A stretch of DNA of 21,491 bases from a virus: positions 1 through 21,491 of IMG/VR virus record IMGVR_UViG_3300031707_000214; one strand, 5' to 3'. Position numbers and translations under genes: made by a program. The notes below the pieces were generated by a model, which was given only the letters and a program-made list of their open reading frames with translations, did no database searches and was not told the origin of the DNA. Numbering within the stretch: the first letter of the stretch is position 1; the number at the start of each line of letters is the position of its first letter. Shown one piece after another: positions 7,266 through 13,668 of the stretch.

Positions 7266-7736
7266 ATCCTATTTCCTCCGGGGGTGCGATATCGCCGCTT
7301 CCCCGCCCGTATTTGTGGATAGCTTTAGACACACCCTCACAGTAGCGCCTGCAACAATACTCAAAAGCTTGTTCTTTGTTCATGTAAGTAACTTCAGGAC
7401 CTTCATAGGGGGACGTAAGACCATAGGTTCCATCATCCCCGCAGTCCCAGGAGTTTTCCCCTTTTCCAGCACGCATAGGCGGCTTAACCAATACATCTGT
7501 TTCCTCCAGAAAAAGTTCGCTTGCCTCTATCCCATCAGTGTGGAAAACCAGAGACCATTTTTCTCCTTAAACGCAACCACGGCAGTAGACCAACGGCTTT
7601 CGACCTCTCTCTTGATCCCATCTTCAGTGTCGTGAAAGCTTGGGATCTGCATGATCCTCCTCCCCCCATTAGTTCCCTCGAAATCATCTTCGACCATCAG
7701 CGTCCACATCCAGCATACGGGGTCTTCAGAACTCAT
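7228..7736 (-). pseudogene. Frameshifted hypothetical gene
   Basis: Two minus-strand frames read as one protein. The first starts at the ATG at 7736 (GGAG 6 bases upstream) and runs to a TAG at 7527. The second frame is open upstream of its nominal TTG start (7491), through 'FLEETDVLVKPPMRAGKGEN', back to an A5 run (plus-strand T5, 7558-7562), and ends at 7228. Joining them at the run gives '...VAFKEK' followed by 'KWSLVFHTDGIEASELF', with the second part rich in Cys and acidic residues. One missing base in the run, a sequencing error, or a -1 ribosomal slip on GAGAAAAAT would all explain this. No canonical slippery heptamer with a downstream stem was found, so decay or error is more likely. 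The family is not recognised. Confidence 0.55.
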
Positions 7737-7818
7737 GGCTTTCTCCATTGCGATCACGACATTGTTTTTCGACTTCTTGGAAGCACACCTTAAAACGGGT
7801 ATCCCACTCGCCGCCCAT
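7726..7818 (-). CDS. Possible 30-residue protein
   Basis: A short frame from the ATG at 7818 to TGA at 7726 encodes a charged peptide containing 'EWDTRFKVCFQEVEKQCRDR'. It overlaps the stop region of the 155-residue gene and the start of the frameshifted gene (its TGA lies 8 bases after that ATG), as in coupled phage genes. A purine-rich CAGGG lies too close to the ATG to be a good SD. It may instead be a remnant of a longer gene. Confidence 0.35.
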   Translation of the reverse strand: MGGEWDTRFKVCFQEVEKQCRDRNGESHEF

Positions 7819-8257
7819 TCCCTGCGGTGCTTACTTCGGTGCGATCAAACTCTCGCGCCTGTTCAACTGCTCTGTCTGCCTCCCAGACGGCAATCCAGGA
7901 GAAGAGATCTTGAAGCAAAGTACCAATCGCCGTACGAATACGGGAACCATGAGCATTCCAATTAGCCCATAGAAAATACTCTTTGTTCAGCGTGCAGAAG
8001 TGACGCCGAATGCGGCGGTGGTGGACCACCCTCGCAGTACCGCAAATAGCAACCAATCCGCCGATATCACGGATGAAGTTTTTGCAGCAATTGCAATCAT
8101 GCTCAGTTCTAGCTTTGTAAAAAGGATTAACACCCTCGGGGAACGATGCTAAATAAAGATCCCATAGCTCGTCTTTAGGTAGTGCTACCTCGAACCAGGG
8201 ATCGTCTTTCATCGCATCAATTTGCTTAGCCACCGCCTCGGAGAGATCTTTAAACAT
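7790..8257 (-). CDS. Short form of a conserved phage protein with a D-C-x-C-C motif
   Basis: The ATG at 8257 follows CAGGAG by 7 bases. Residues 1-75 contain 'LYLASFPEGVNPFYKARTEH' and D-C-N-C-C-K-N-F-I-R, which I recall as the N-terminus of much longer phage proteins of unknown function whose Cys residues probably bind metal. After 'GGLVAI' (about residue 71) the sequence becomes His/Arg-rich and then helical, and stops at 155 residues, much shorter than that family as I remember it. The C-terminus may be a replaced or frameshifted tail, and the downstream genes are also irregular. The recall of the family is from memory and the function is unknown. Confidence 0.55.
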   Translation of the reverse strand: MFKDLSEAVAKQIDAMKDDPWFEVALPKDELWDLYLASFPEGVNPFYKARTEHDCNCCKNFIRDIGGLVAICGTARVVHHRRIRRHFCTLNKEYFLWANWNAHGSRIRTAIGTLLQDLFSWIAVWEADRAVEQAREFDRTEVSTAGNGRRVGYPF

Positions 8258-8260
8258 GCT

Positions 8261-8301
8261 AAAACTCCTGTAAGTAGGGGGAGCCTAGCTTACGGAGTTT
8301 T
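8261..8301 (-). promoter_or_regulatory. Stem-loop containing the SD of the 155-residue gene
   Basis: AAAACTCC-T-GTAAG (8261-8274) pairs with CTTAC-GGAGTTTT (8289-8301), giving 13 base pairs with one bulged base and a 14-base loop. In the minus-strand RNA the 3' arm contains the AGGAG of the gene starting at 8257, so the stem would hide its ribosome site. The 3' arm ends in TTTT, so it could also be a weak terminator for the gene at 8600-8316. Confidence 0.5.
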
Positions 8302-8315
8302 AAATAGCAAGCGAT

Positions 8316-8600
8316 CTAAGAATTTGCAAACTTTTCTATCACTGCCTTAGCTTCGACGCTCCCGTTGACGTATACCACATTACTGCCGATGCAATGTTCT
8401 CCGAGGTAAGCAGACCAAAGCTTATATTCCGGATCAATGAACTGCGATAAAAAAATCATAGGTAGCTGCCAGAACATACCATGATAGTGACCCTTGAATT
8501 CGCCGCATGTTTGCTTACGAAAGCGAATCTCTGTCACCATATGCCCGTCTATGTTAACGTGATCCACGTCCCAAATAATATCACCGTCTTGATGTCGCAT
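8316..8600 (-). CDS. Hypothetical protein, 94 residues
   Basis: A strong SD (AGGAGG, 7 bases before the ATG) supports this start. The protein is soluble, with several His residues (H3, H14, H20, H38, H40) and aromatic residues, and 'GHYHGMFWQLPMIFLSQFID' in the middle. I do not recognise it. It is followed on the same strand by the stem-loop at 8301-8261 and the 155-residue gene. Upstream lies a 100-base divergent gap shared with the 2H phosphoesterase-like gene, in which I see no clear promoter. Confidence 0.65.
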   Translation of the reverse strand: MRHQDGDIIWDVDHVNIDGHMVTEIRFRKQTCGEFKGHYHGMFWQLPMIFLSQFIDPEYKLWSAYLGEHCIGSNVVYVNGSVEAKAVIEKFANS

Positions 8601-8700
8601 TTTACGTTCCTCCTAAAAACTTATCGGCATATACGCGAAAAGCTTTAGTTGCACAGATTTAACATATCGGATTGATTAGATTTTGGACTAAAGGACTAAT

Positions 8701-9354
8701 ATGACAGGGAACTTTTACAGCAAAATAACCTCACAATATCAATTGGTTACTAGCAAAACCTTCACGGGTGTATTGCTTGCTTGGGAGTTTGATCCAGACC
8801 TCTTTAAGTTGATTTTAAGCCGTGCTAGGGAGATTTTAAATGCATCTGGCGTGAAGTATGACTTACTCCAGGCTCGCGCACCGGACAGTCCTGAAAAGAT
8901 GTTAGACCAGGGGTTTAACCTCAGCCCTAAGAGTGCTGGCAATGATTGGAGCCACCTGTCGATTGGTTTTTTCAATAAACTTGAAAGTGAAGAATTTCCT
9001 TCTATTTTGAATATGGCGAAGGGGTTAATTCCTACTTATAAGATGTTACGAATTTCAACGCTACCGGCACCAGCTTCAGGTCTTGATTATCTTGTCATTG
9101 ATTTGGATGCGCCGACAAGAGAAGTGCAATTGAAAAAAGCTCTTCATTCGCGTTATGAGGATTTCTTCACGTCTGAGGATAAAGGTTTTTCACTAAGACC
9201 ACATGTTTCTATTTTGGGATTCAAAAAAGAGGATATGACTAAAGTCAAACTAATTATTCCCGAACTTAACAAGTTAATTCAGGGTAAAACCTTTAAGCCA
9301 AAAGCACTACAACTGTGGGAGAAATTACATGTTGTAAAGCATATTGCTATTTAA
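8701..9354 (+). CDS. 2H phosphoesterase-like protein (candidate cyclic-nucleotide or RNA phosphodiesterase)
   Basis: The 217-residue protein starts at an ATG with AAGGA 5 bases upstream. It has two H-x-S-I motifs, H85-L-S-I and H168-V-S-I, 83 residues apart. This is the catalytic pattern of the 2H phosphoesterase superfamily (LigT, CPDase, AKAP7-like and the phage anti-CBASS protein Acb1). A beta strand 'YLVIDLD' near 130-136 fits the duplicated fold. The family hydrolyses 2',3'-cyclic phosphates, 2'-5' linkages or cyclic oligonucleotides; the substrate here cannot be read from sequence. It is longer than T4 Acb1 as I recall it (about 150 residues). It stands alone on the plus strand among minus-strand accessory genes. 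The His motifs are seen; the family call is moderately sure; the anti-defence role is inference. Confidence 0.65.
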   Translation: MTGNFYSKITSQYQLVTSKTFTGVLLAWEFDPDLFKLILSRAREILNASGVKYDLLQARAPDSPEKMLDQGFNLSPKSAGNDWSHLSIGFFNKLESEEFPSILNMAKGLIPTYKMLRISTLPAPASGLDYLVIDLDAPTREVQLKKALHSRYEDFFTSEDKGFSLRPHVSILGFKKEDMTKVKLIIPELNKLIQGKTFKPKALQLWEKLHVVKHIAI

Positions 9355-9875
9355 CTCGGAAGATAAGACAATATTTCCGCCTCTCCTCTTTTTTTAGCTA
9401 TACCAACTCGGTGATAACCATCTACGATTCTATATCTACCCTTATAAATTTCGGAAGGTATAATTATAATGGGTGGAGCTTCCGTTTTTAAATCATTATA
9501 CTTTTTAAGTATGGCTTTAGAATCAGGGGAAGAAACATTACTTAAATCAAAATAAAGTTTGTTTATGGGTATTTTTTTTAATTCCCATTTACCATATGTT
9601 TCAATATCTAATATTTGATTATCCAATTCTCTTTCAGGTGACGTGTCTTCTAAGTGTTGGATTACATCTTCGCTTGTGTAGAACTTAGACGCCAATACTT
9701 TTTGGATGAATAACATTTTAAAGAATCTAGGATCAAAGATGAGCGAAAACATCGTTTTGGGTCTTGCAATCCCACAACAAGACAAGTCGGATGACGCTGG
9801 AGATAAAATTCCCAGACCTCCGTCACCTCGGAGACCGCGCAGACTAAACACAAAACAATCACAGCTCTGCCTCAC
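9351..9875 (-). CDS. ParB-like domain protein
   Basis: The C-terminal part resembles a ParB/sulfiredoxin-type domain: 'KIPINKLYFD' near 101-110, 'PPIIIIPSEIYKGRYRIVDG' near 134-153 and the typical D-G-Y-H-R at 152-156 followed by 'GIAKKRGEAEI'. Such small phage ParB-like proteins are often annotated as nucleases or DNA-binding proteins; no activity is shown here. The longest reading uses a GTG at 9875 that overlaps the upstream stop as GTGA, the same 4-base overlap seen elsewhere in this series. The first 50 residues are low-quality in appearance (Gly/Cys-rich), so an internal ATG (residue 42 or 54) is a real alternative. The stop codon shares the palindrome TTAA with the convergent 2H gene's stop. 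Confidence 0.6.
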   Translation of the reverse strand: MRQSCDCFVFSLRGLRGDGGLGILSPASSDLSCCGIARPKTMFSLIFDPRFFKMLFIQKVLASKFYTSEDVIQHLEDTSPERELDNQILDIETYGKWELKKIPINKLYFDLSNVSSPDSKAILKKYNDLKTEAPPIIIIPSEIYKGRYRIVDGYHRVGIAKKRGEAEILSYLPS

Positions 9876-10135
9876 ATTGAATTCTTCTTGTAAAGCTCCT
9901 GGAGCTTGACCTCTAGCAGAGCATCAAGATCAACCAGCTCCTTAGCATCGAAGTACACATCCATCAGGTACATCAGGCTCTCTCCGTTGTCCCCGTCCCC
10001 GCCTGACTTGAAGCAGAACGAGTCCCCATGGAGCAGGAAGTCGATTTTACTGATAGCCTTGAAAATATCTTCCGACTGCGGATGATGATCCACCCCAGTC
10101 TCCCAACGCTTATTGATATCCGTTTCGGTTTTCAT
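9872..10135 (-). CDS. Duplicated small phage protein, copy 1
   Basis: This 87-residue protein is a close paralogue of the one at 20033-19803. Both share 'RWETGVDHHPQS', 'KSGGDGDNGESLMYLMDVYF' and 'DAK'. After that the C-termini differ: this copy ends in a Leu-rich acidic helix and a basic tail. H-H-P and the D/G-rich loop are the conserved features; I recall similar proteins in other large phages but no function. The ATG overlaps the upstream stop as ATGA (10132-10135), so it is translationally coupled to the membrane/collagen-like protein. Confidence 0.75.
   Translation of the reverse strand: MKTETDINKRWETGVDHHPQSEDIFKAISKIDFLLHGDSFCFKSGGDGDNGESLMYLMDVYFDAKELVDLDALLEVKLQELYKKNSM
9940..10135 (-). 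repeat. Copy 1 of a 196-base dispersed duplication
   Basis: This stretch aligns without gaps to 19838-20033 in the same orientation. It includes an exact shared run of more than 40 bases near its left end (from 9940). It covers most of the small paralogous gene. Confidence 0.75.
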
Positions 10136-10578
10136 GTGCGCGGCCCCGTAGATCCAGTCACGCCAGTTTCGCCAGCAGCGCCTGTAGAACCAGTCACGCC
10201 AGTTTCGCCAGGTGGTGGCTTATCTTCTGGTTCAGGATCCGGCAAATAAACAATGCCTCGGTTCCAATCCTTCAGAGCGCTCTTGTCCCCAGAATTTCCG
10301 GGGTATTCGTAGGTAAAACACCTACACCCCCGGCACTCGACGTAAAACGCCAACGCATCGGAATCTTGTTTAAACACCCCGAAGTCTTCGCATAGCGGGC
10401 AGGTTTCCAGAACCGGGGGCTTAGCCTTCCTAGACCTCCGCTCTAGCTGATGTGACATCTGAGCGATCTCATGCCGCTTCTCCGCTAGCTTTTCGACGGT
10501 GTCTCTGATGCCATCAATAGCCTTAAGGATTGCATAGGCAATTATGACGGTGATAATGATATACGCTACAAAGTTCAT
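10132..10578 (-). CDS. Membrane-anchored protein with Lar-like zinc ribbon and collagen-like tail
   Basis: The 148-residue protein has a strong SD (AAGGAGG, 7 bases before the ATG). Residues 4-20 are a membrane helix ('VAYIIITVIIAYAIL'), residues 21-52 a charged helix likely to form a coiled coil, and residues 60-107 a zinc-ribbon-like unit: C-P-L-C, then C-R-G-C about 20 residues later, ending in 'ALKDWNR', as in Lar-type restriction-alleviation proteins. Residues about 124-145 are Gly-X-Y repeats ('GETGVTGSTGAAGETGVTG'). Lar modulates type I restriction in E. coli; whether that applies here is unknown, because the resemblance is only to the zinc ribbon and the final W-N-R. The collagen-like tail may trimerise the protein. 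Its stop overlaps the next start as ATGA. Confidence 0.65.
   Translation of the reverse strand: MNFVAYIIITVIIAYAILKAIDGIRDTVEKLAEKRHEIAQMSHQLERRSRKAKPPVLETCPLCEDFGVFKQDSDALAFYVECRGCRCFTYEYPGNSGDKSALKDWNRGIVYLPDPEPEDKPPPGETGVTGSTGAAGETGVTGSTGPRT
10148..10211 (-). repeat. Direct repeat encoding the collagen-like tail
   Basis: Two 28-base copies (10148-10175 and 10184-10211), differing at one base, repeat with a 36-base period. They encode two G-E-T-G-V-T-G-S-T-G units. Near-identity at the DNA level suggests recent expansion. Confidence 0.8.
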
Positions 10579-10630
10579 GTGGGTTCCTCCTTATTCAAGG
10601 CTAGATATCTTTTTTATATCTGTCCACATT

Positions 10631-12082
10631 TTAAACCCCCTGCATTAAGTGGTTAGCCAAGGTACGAATCTCCTGGAAGGTATACTCTTTGGTCAACCTG
10701 CCATCACGGAAAACTTCCTGTAACAAATCGCTGTTAAGTGGCTTAAGCTCCATCAGTACGCCCATAGCTTCCAGTCGTTCTGCTTCACAGTAAGGAACTG
10801 TCTTGATGATTCCGCCTTCGTTGACTACCGCAAAACGTCCCTTCTTAGAAGTCTTACCTGGATCGGTAACTGGATCTTTAAATACATCCCGCCACTCTCC
10901 GTCCACACATACCGCCGAGCATTTATAGGCAAATTTATGCGTGTCCCTATTCACCTTCTGAAGTAAAGCTCCACCCATACCGAACACAATATTGTCCGCC
11001 GCCCATCTGTGATCTTTCATCGTTTTCAAAATCGTTTGGATCATCTCATAATCAACGCCGTCACCTTGCAACACTCTTATTTTGGGGTGAAGCGTATTGT
11101 ACCCATGGGCATTGGTAGTGTACCCAAAAATACCACCTAAAATGGTTACAGCAATACTTACCATCTCAGGCGGGTATCCGCTATCCAACCGAAAAACAAA
11201 TACGCCGTCCCTTGCTAATATCTTCTCTTTAAGATTTTTACCTAGTAAATTTTTTAAAGCATTAAAGACATCATAAGAATCCACGACAACAGATAAGATT
11301 CCTGTAGGAAATTTATCAATCATCTTTTCATAAAAATCCTGCTCGTGATCTTTACCGTGTGCAGTGGTCGGACTATGCTCCGTGGCTACCACGGAAAAGC
11401 CTAGCATCTCATCCGTATTATACACCTCTTGTGTGAAGGGGATGGCTATCGTTGTGTCTGTCCCTTTAGAGAACAGTAAGGCAGCGCTCCCGCCTATCCC
11501 TGCCGTCTCTGCCGAAGACACACCTCTGTAGGCGAAATTATGGAGCTGAAACTCACTACCCTCAGTACCTACACCAGTGGCTTCTCTAAAAGAGAGGATA
11601 AGCTTATGGATATTGTAAGCCAGCGTGGCAATGGTAATAGGGTACCAAATCTGCGATAAGAAGGTCTCAACATACCCAGGAAGCCAAAAGCAGTCGGGGT
11701 CGGTATTCTCCACCGTAAAAAGGACGCGGTGCTTAGGTACTAACATCCCCTCGGGCAGCGCCTTAATCGATAGAGGCAGACGACCTTTGTGCTTGGTTAA
11801 AATATGCTCCCAACCTGCTTTGTTGAAAACATCCTGACCAAAATGCTGAGACGAAAATTTCTCTAAGTATGCAATCTTTTCTTTAGTAACTATCTCGCCA
11901 GCCAAGACTTTAGCGAAATACTGCAACCCGAAAAATAGCGTCTCGTCAAATTGATGACCGCCGCGAGATTCCTCGTAGTAGTACGTATGACTAGTTCCTT
12001 CGGGGAACATCTTATGGTGTGTCATCTTATATGAATCGGCAAGTAAGGTTTGACGGAAAAAATTGGTATTAATAAAATTCAT
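10631..12082 (-). CDS. nadV: Nicotinamide phosphoribosyltransferase
   Basis: The enzyme joins nicotinamide to phosphoribosyl pyrophosphate to make nicotinamide mononucleotide (NMN). The 483-residue length matches the family (human NAMPT has 491). Residues aligned with the human active site are present: Y18, F183 and R186 in 'HNFAYRGVSSAETAGIG', D209 in K-G-T-D-T, H236 in 'VVATEHSPTTAHGKDHE', D268 in V-D-S-Y-D, and R298/D300 in F-R-L-D-S-G. 'LQGDGVD' and the final 'FKDPVTDPGKTSKKGR' region are also typical. No truncation is seen. The ATG overlaps the stop of the NMN adenylyltransferase gene as ATGA, so the two consecutive pathway enzymes are coupled. In phages this pair rebuilds NAD+ and has been shown to counter NAD+-depleting defences. 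Confidence 0.95.
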   Translation of the reverse strand: MNFINTNFFRQTLLADSYKMTHHKMFPEGTSHTYYYEESRGGHQFDETLFFGLQYFAKVLAGEIVTKEKIAYLEKFSSQHFGQDVFNKAGWEHILTKHKGRLPLSIKALPEGMLVPKHRVLFTVENTDPDCFWLPGYVETFLSQIWYPITIATLAYNIHKLILSFREATGVGTEGSEFQLHNFAYRGVSSAETAGIGGSAALLFSKGTDTTIAIPFTQEVYNTDEMLGFSVVATEHSPTTAHGKDHEQDFYEKMIDKFPTGILSVVVDSYDVFNALKNLLGKNLKEKILARDGVFVFRLDSGYPPEMVSIAVTILGGIFGYTTNAHGYNTLHPKIRVLQGDGVDYEMIQTILKTMKDHRWAADNIVFGMGGALLQKVNRDTHKFAYKCSAVCVDGEWRDVFKDPVTDPGKTSKKGRFAVVNEGGIIKTVPYCEAERLEAMGVLMELKPLNSDLLQEVFRDGRLTKEYTFQEIRTLANHLMQGV

Positions 12083-13251
12083 TTTTTGCTCCCCATAGTA
12101 AAGTATTGAATGATAGAAAAATGATCTTCAAACATCCGTTCTTGCATTCTAAATATATCCGCTATGGAAAACCATTTAGCCTCAGTAGCATCGTCCGCCC
12201 CCCTTATATAAGGGAAGTCACCTTCTACCGGCAATTGAAAATGAAAAGCGGTTGTTATAACCCTACCCCTAGTGGACCTTAGAGGATGACCAAAAGTATG
12301 TTCGCCAGCAAAACACTTAATCAACTCTTTGCGTGTCTCTTCGTATTGATCGTATATGTTTAAATTAGCTTTGCGGAACAAGTTAAGTTTAGTCTCCTCA
12401 TTGAGTTCTCTTAACGCCGCATCAAACTGCTCTTCAAATTCATTTAAGTGACCTCCAGGTAATGCCCATTGCCCAATACCAGGATTAACACCGCGCTTTA
12501 TAAGTAAGATATGAGCACTCTTCATTACTACACTGTCTACCGTGTTTTCAATGATAGGATAACAGTAAGCCTCCTTATCCGCTTTCTTTTTTAAATTAGA
12601 CAAATGCTCCGACACTAAGCTAGCACACCTAGCCGTCTCGTCTTCTTTAAACCGCTCAAGAAACGCCACAACAGGTGGGGGAAGGTGTTCCCGCCAACTG
12701 TAACTAGACGCCCTTTCACGAGCCTCATTGAAGGTTTTAGATGCTAGGTATTTCTCCTTCACCGCAGAGAAATCCAGCATTTCTACAAAGTAGGAGTTGC
12801 GAATGTCCGTGGCAGAAATTCCTTTAGAAAAACTTGCCGTATCAATAAACTCCCACTGCGGAAACCAATTCAAATATGCGGAAGTTCCGTCTTTTTTATA
12901 CCCTATAATACCGATCTTTAAGTCTTCATAATTGTCATACTCTTGCTCTAAGATATCCCTTACCTTAGTGTGTACCTCAGCTAACCAAGCCTCATCTTGG
13001 TAAGGATGATCACTCACGGCGGTAAAACGCATCCTAGCTAAATCCTCTTCGTCAAAACAGGATTTAACCATCTCTTTGCGCTCAGAAGACTTCCATGGAT
13101 TATAAGTATTGACCGCTTGTAGATCTGACCCAAAGACAGGGATCACGAGATTACCTAAAGCTAACGCTCGGTCATAAATTTTCTTGTGGGCTTTGTGGAA
13201 TGGCTGGGACCTATGGAGAAAAACAATAGCATCAAACGCATATTCACGCAT
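12079..13251 (-). CDS. nadM: Bifunctional NMN adenylyltransferase / Nudix hydrolase
   Basis: The N-terminal domain makes NAD+ from NMN and ATP; the C-terminal Nudix domain of this family usually hydrolyses ADP-ribose. The ATG at 13251 is chosen because AGAGGG lies 7 bases upstream; an ATG at 13320 would add 23 residues without an SD. From that start (390 residues), the nucleotidyltransferase signature 'SQPFHKAH' is at 15-22 and I-S-A-T-D-I-R at 145-151. The Nudix box is at 267-289: G-x5-E273-x7-R281-E-L-x-E285-E286-T-K-L. The usual Gly near the end is Lys, and a non-Gly residue there is, as I recall, normal in NadM-type fusions. The KVP40 homologue is called NatV. The gene overlaps nadV by 4 bases. 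Together they make NAD+ from nicotinamide. Confidence 0.92.
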   Translation of the reverse strand: MREYAFDAIVFLHRSQPFHKAHKKIYDRALALGNLVIPVFGSDLQAVNTYNPWKSSERKEMVKSCFDEEDLARMRFTAVSDHPYQDEAWLAEVHTKVRDILEQEYDNYEDLKIGIIGYKKDGTSAYLNWFPQWEFIDTASFSKGISATDIRNSYFVEMLDFSAVKEKYLASKTFNEARERASSYSWREHLPPPVVAFLERFKEDETARCASLVSEHLSNLKKKADKEAYCYPIIENTVDSVVMKSAHILLIKRGVNPGIGQWALPGGHLNEFEEQFDAALRELNEETKLNLFRKANLNIYDQYEETRKELIKCFAGEHTFGHPLRSTRGRVITTAFHFQLPVEGDFPYIRGADDATEAKWFSIADIFRMQERMFEDHFSIIQYFTMGSKK

Positions 13252-13329
13252 CTTATTACCCTCTCTGGGTTTCTTGATCTCGGCGTTTGTCCCTCTCTGG
13301 AACAATTTTCTCGCCTGCATCGTTATTAG

Positions 13330-13605
13330 CTAATCTTGCACACCACTTTGCCTACCTGTCAATAAATTTCCAGCCGTTAGCTGTTTTTTAAAAAAAAGAT
13401 AGGCACTCGTAAAACTCTGCGAAGTTAGATGAAAAGATGGGCACTGTGGACATTTGTACGCTCTGTAAGGTCTATCTGGGAAAACACGGATAAGCACATC
13501 GGCTTTAAGCTGGGCTTTATCGAGTGACTGAAAGCAGAGTTTACCTGTGCATGGGAGTCCTGATTTTGTTTGGCGTCTTTTAAGTTTAGTTCGTTTTAAT
13601 TCCAT
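13330..13605 (-). CDS. Small zinc-ribbon-like protein
   Basis: From the ATG at 13605 the protein has 91 residues; an in-frame GTG at 13617 would add four, and neither start has a strong SD. It has a very basic N-terminus ('KRTKLKRRQTK'), then C-T-G-K-L-C near residues 19-24 and C-P-Q-C with 'FHLTSQ' near 52-62. The C-x4-C/C-x2-C arrangement with H-L-T-S resembles a small phage zinc-ribbon family of unknown function. Nucleic-acid binding is likely from charge and motif but is not shown. It lies just upstream of the NAD+ genes and just downstream of a perfect inverted repeat. Confidence 0.65.
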   Translation of the reverse strand: MELKRTKLKRRQTKSGLPCTGKLCFQSLDKAQLKADVLIRVFPDRPYRAYKCPQCPSFHLTSQSFTSAYLFFKKQLTAGNLLTGRQSGVQD

Positions 13606-13620
13606 CGGATCCAACACTCT

Positions 13621-13650
13621 GGAAATTCACTCAACCTTGAGTGAATTTCC
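13621..13650 (-). repeat. Perfect inverted repeat between genes
   Basis: GGAAATTCACTCAA and TTGAGTGAATTTCC are exact inverted copies separated by two bases. On the minus strand the hairpin lies after the 224-residue gene and directly before the zinc-ribbon-like gene. There is no T-run on either side, so it is not a canonical intrinsic terminator. It may be an RNA-processing or partial-termination signal, or a protein-binding palindrome. Confidence 0.65.
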
Positions 13651-13668
13651 CAAGCCTGCGGCTAGTGG

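Noticed and set aside
9706-9909. Plus-strand frame with an AGGA before an internal ATG at 9738 ('MSENIVLGLAIPQQDKSDDA')
   Set aside because: The start looks good, but the frame lies wholly antisense to the minus-strand ParB-like gene and the end of copy 1 of the duplicated gene; the C-terminal half is Pro/Arg/Ser-rich as expected of a shadow frame. It stays possible only if the ParB-like gene starts internally.
10570-10625. A 12-codon frame ('MWTDIKKISSLE') and a small GATAT/ATATC hairpin between nadV and the next gene
   Set aside because: Too short to support as a leader peptide; there is no attenuator structure and the downstream gene has its own strong SD.
10750-10770. An 18-base match between nadV and the capsid gene (near 2690)
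   Set aside because: Both sites encode L-M-E-x-K-P-L by chance in unrelated contexts, with no extension of similarity on either side.
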